Shown in pieces: positions 62,777-64,000 of a DNA stretch of 64,000 bases. The stretch's first letter is position 1, and every line of letters begins with the position of its first letter. Origin of the DNA: Dyadobacter fanqingshengii (GTDB taxonomy: Bacteria > Bacteroidota > Bacteroidia > Cytophagales > Spirosomataceae); the NCBI RefSeq assembly GCF_023822005.2, contig NZ_CP098806.1, forward strand, positions 5,578,501 through 5,642,500. The letters are read 5' to 3'. The notes beneath the pieces are model-generated. The model worked only from the letters and a program-made list of their open reading frames with translations, was not told the DNA's origin and did not search any database. Both the position numbers and the translations under genes were made by a program.

Positions 62777-64000
62777 ATGAAAGGATTATATGTAATGTTG
62801 GTCGCGGCGGTTGTTATGGCTTTTTGTTCTGTGACAGCATTAGCGCAAATACGGATCAATGAGCCCGGGCGGGTTGTTGAAAGGCAGGCCGAGAACAGGG
62901 CTAACAGAAAAATTGATCAGGCGGTAGACAAGGGTTTTGATTCGGTGGAAGAGGGGATCGGTAATCTCTTTAAAAAGAAAGATAAAAAAGCGAAGGAGGT
63001 AGAAAGTGCCAATCCGGATTCGAATGGTGATAAAAAGCCGGAAAGTAATGCTTCTTCCAATGCTGGTAATGAGGCAAATATTGAGAATGGGACGCCAGTC
63101 AAAGCCGGAAAGCCCAGTTTGAAGTCTTATAGTAAGTTTGATTTCATCCCTGGGGAAAAGGTCGTGGCGGTGGAAGATTTCGCGCAGGATGCCGTTGGAG
63201 ATTTCCCGGCCAAATGGAACACCAATTCATCCGGCGAGGTGGTCACCATTGAAGGAACCGAGGGGAAATGGCTGATGCTAGGCCCGGAAGGCGTTTTTTA
63301 TCCGGAATTTGTAAATAAACTTCCCGAAAATTTCACGCTGGAATTCAATCTGGCCACAACATCCGAATTCAGTTTTTATTCGGGTTATTTAAGGACGATT
63401 ATTGCCGAAGTGGCCAGCCCGGCCAAGGATTTTACAAACTGGAAAGGGTTTGATGGCGGCAAAAAAAACGGAATCGAGCTGGGGCTGCATCCGCATGACG
63501 CAGGCGGCACTCAGGGAATTGCAATGTTTAACGTCTTTGGCGACGAGAATGCTGCTTCGATCATGAAAAATGAAAAGAGCTTTCCGGCTTTCCACGTGCC
63601 CGAGCATAATGTTGTAAAAGTGTCTGTTTGGCGGCAAAAGGGCCGGATGCGGCTTTATGTGGATGATTATAAGGTGTGGGATCTGCCCCGCGCATTCAAT
63701 CCCGAGAAAAATTACAACTTCATAGCATTCTCCAACCAGGGTTACCACGAAGAAGCCAACCGTTACTTTATCTCCAATCTCAGGATTGCAGTCGGTGCGC
63801 CGGATACGAGAAGCAAACTCATCACAGAAGGTAAATTTTCCACGACAGGCATTTTGTTCGATGTGAATTCTGCCAATATCAAACCTGAATCTTACGGCGT
63901 GTTAAAAGACATCGCCAATGTGCTGACCGAAAATGGCACGGTGAAGGTCAAAATCATCGGTCATACCGATAGTGATGGTGACGACGGGAGCAACCTGGCA
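62777..64000 (+). CDS. secreted OmpA-family protein with LamG-like middle domain (3' end outside window)
   Basis: The 408 visible codons start at ATG 62777 and the frame is open at the right edge. A signal peptide (1-24, ending ALAQ) is followed by a low-complexity acidic/lysine linker (about 45-115) and a concanavalin/LamG-like beta-sandwich (about 120-350, with LEFNLATTSEFSFYSGYLRT, 20 residues). An OmpA peptidoglycan-binding domain starts at about residue 355 (STTGILFDVNSANIKPES) and is cut inside GHTDSDGDDGSNLA. OmpA-type domains anchor outer-membrane or periplasmic proteins to peptidoglycan. What the middle domain binds is unknown. Confidence 0.85.
   Translation, partial: MKGLYVMLVAAVVMAFCSVTALAQIRINEPGRVVERQAENRANRKIDQAVDKGFDSVEEGIGNLFKKKDKKAKEVESANPDSNGDKKPESNASSNAGNEANIENGTPVKAGKPSLKSYSKFDFIPGEKVVAVEDFAQDAVGDFPAKWNTNSSGEVVTIEGTEGKWLMLGPEGVFYPEFVNKLPENFTLEFNLATTSEFSFYSGYLRTIIAEVASPAKDFTNWKGFDGGKKNGIELGLHPHDAGGTQGIAMFNVFGDENAASIMKNEKSFPAFHVPEHNVVKVSVWRQKGRMRLYVDDYKVWDLPRAFNPEKNYNFIAFSNQGYHEEANRYFISNLRIAVGAPDTRSKLITEGKFSTTGILFDVNSANIKPESYGVLKDIANVLTENGTVKVKIIGHTDSDGDDGSNLA

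Overview
The window is a stretch of ordinary chromosome from a Bacteroidota bacterium, most likely order Cytophagales and close to Dyadobacter. The basis is several SusC/FecA-style TonB-dependent receptors with an N-terminal CarboxypepD_reg-like domain, an LpxC-FabZ fusion, PafA-type alkaline phosphatases, PVC-type haem-binding/HEAT proteins, several TTG/GTG starts without Shine-Dalgarno sequences, and promoters of the Bacteroidota type (TTTG, 17-20 bases, TAnnTTTG). The genus is an inference. No phage, integrase, transposase, plasmid function or CRISPR array was found.

Layout. 1-5.2 kb: the end of a haem-carrying PVC-type dehydrogenase, a paralogue lacking the haem domain, and a Tat-exported hydroxypyruvate-isomerase-like protein. 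5.2-16.7 kb: mostly single genes (CBM48 protein, GlcG/HbpS-like protein, TonB receptor, DoxX, aldo/keto reductase, M23 peptidase, Tat-exported PLP enzyme, UPF0323 lipoprotein with a glutathionylspermidine-synthase-like ATP-grasp enzyme, an SDR with a structured leader). 16.8-25.5 kb: an accessory transport block with two AhpD-like proteins, a TonB receptor and an MFS transporter in one operon, then a DUF3179 membrane protein with a FecA-like receptor. 25.5-31.1 kb: FMN-binding protein, CE15-like esterase, SDR, an autoregulated TetR/membrane-protein pair, and a GH43 enzyme.

31.07-31.49 kb holds the most unusual structure. One intact tRNA with anticodon CAT sits between a degenerate 5' tRNA half, whose D-loop is interrupted by 14-bp palindromic repeats, and two tandem 72-bp copies of its own 3' half, each with a 15-bp GC-rich insertion in the T-arm. 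A good promoter and a terminator bracket the whole array.

31.5-64 kb is largely core envelope and housekeeping: HD hydrolase; lpxD-lpxC/fabZ-lpxA (lipid A); MOSC protein; tsaD; tamB; M16 protease; two PafA phosphatases; stomatin/NfeD pair; acyl-CoA dehydrogenase; ugd-uxs (UDP-glucuronate to UDP-xylose); dusB-BCCP-like-pyrH-frr; CPBP protease, DUF2007 and cdsA; lpxH; and the start of a secreted OmpA-family protein running off the right edge. Functionally, LpxD/LpxC/LpxA/LpxH make lipid A, TamB and the TonB receptors serve the outer membrane, and the secreted hydrolases (GH43, CE15, PafA, M16, M23) suit a polysaccharide- and phosphate-scavenging lifestyle.
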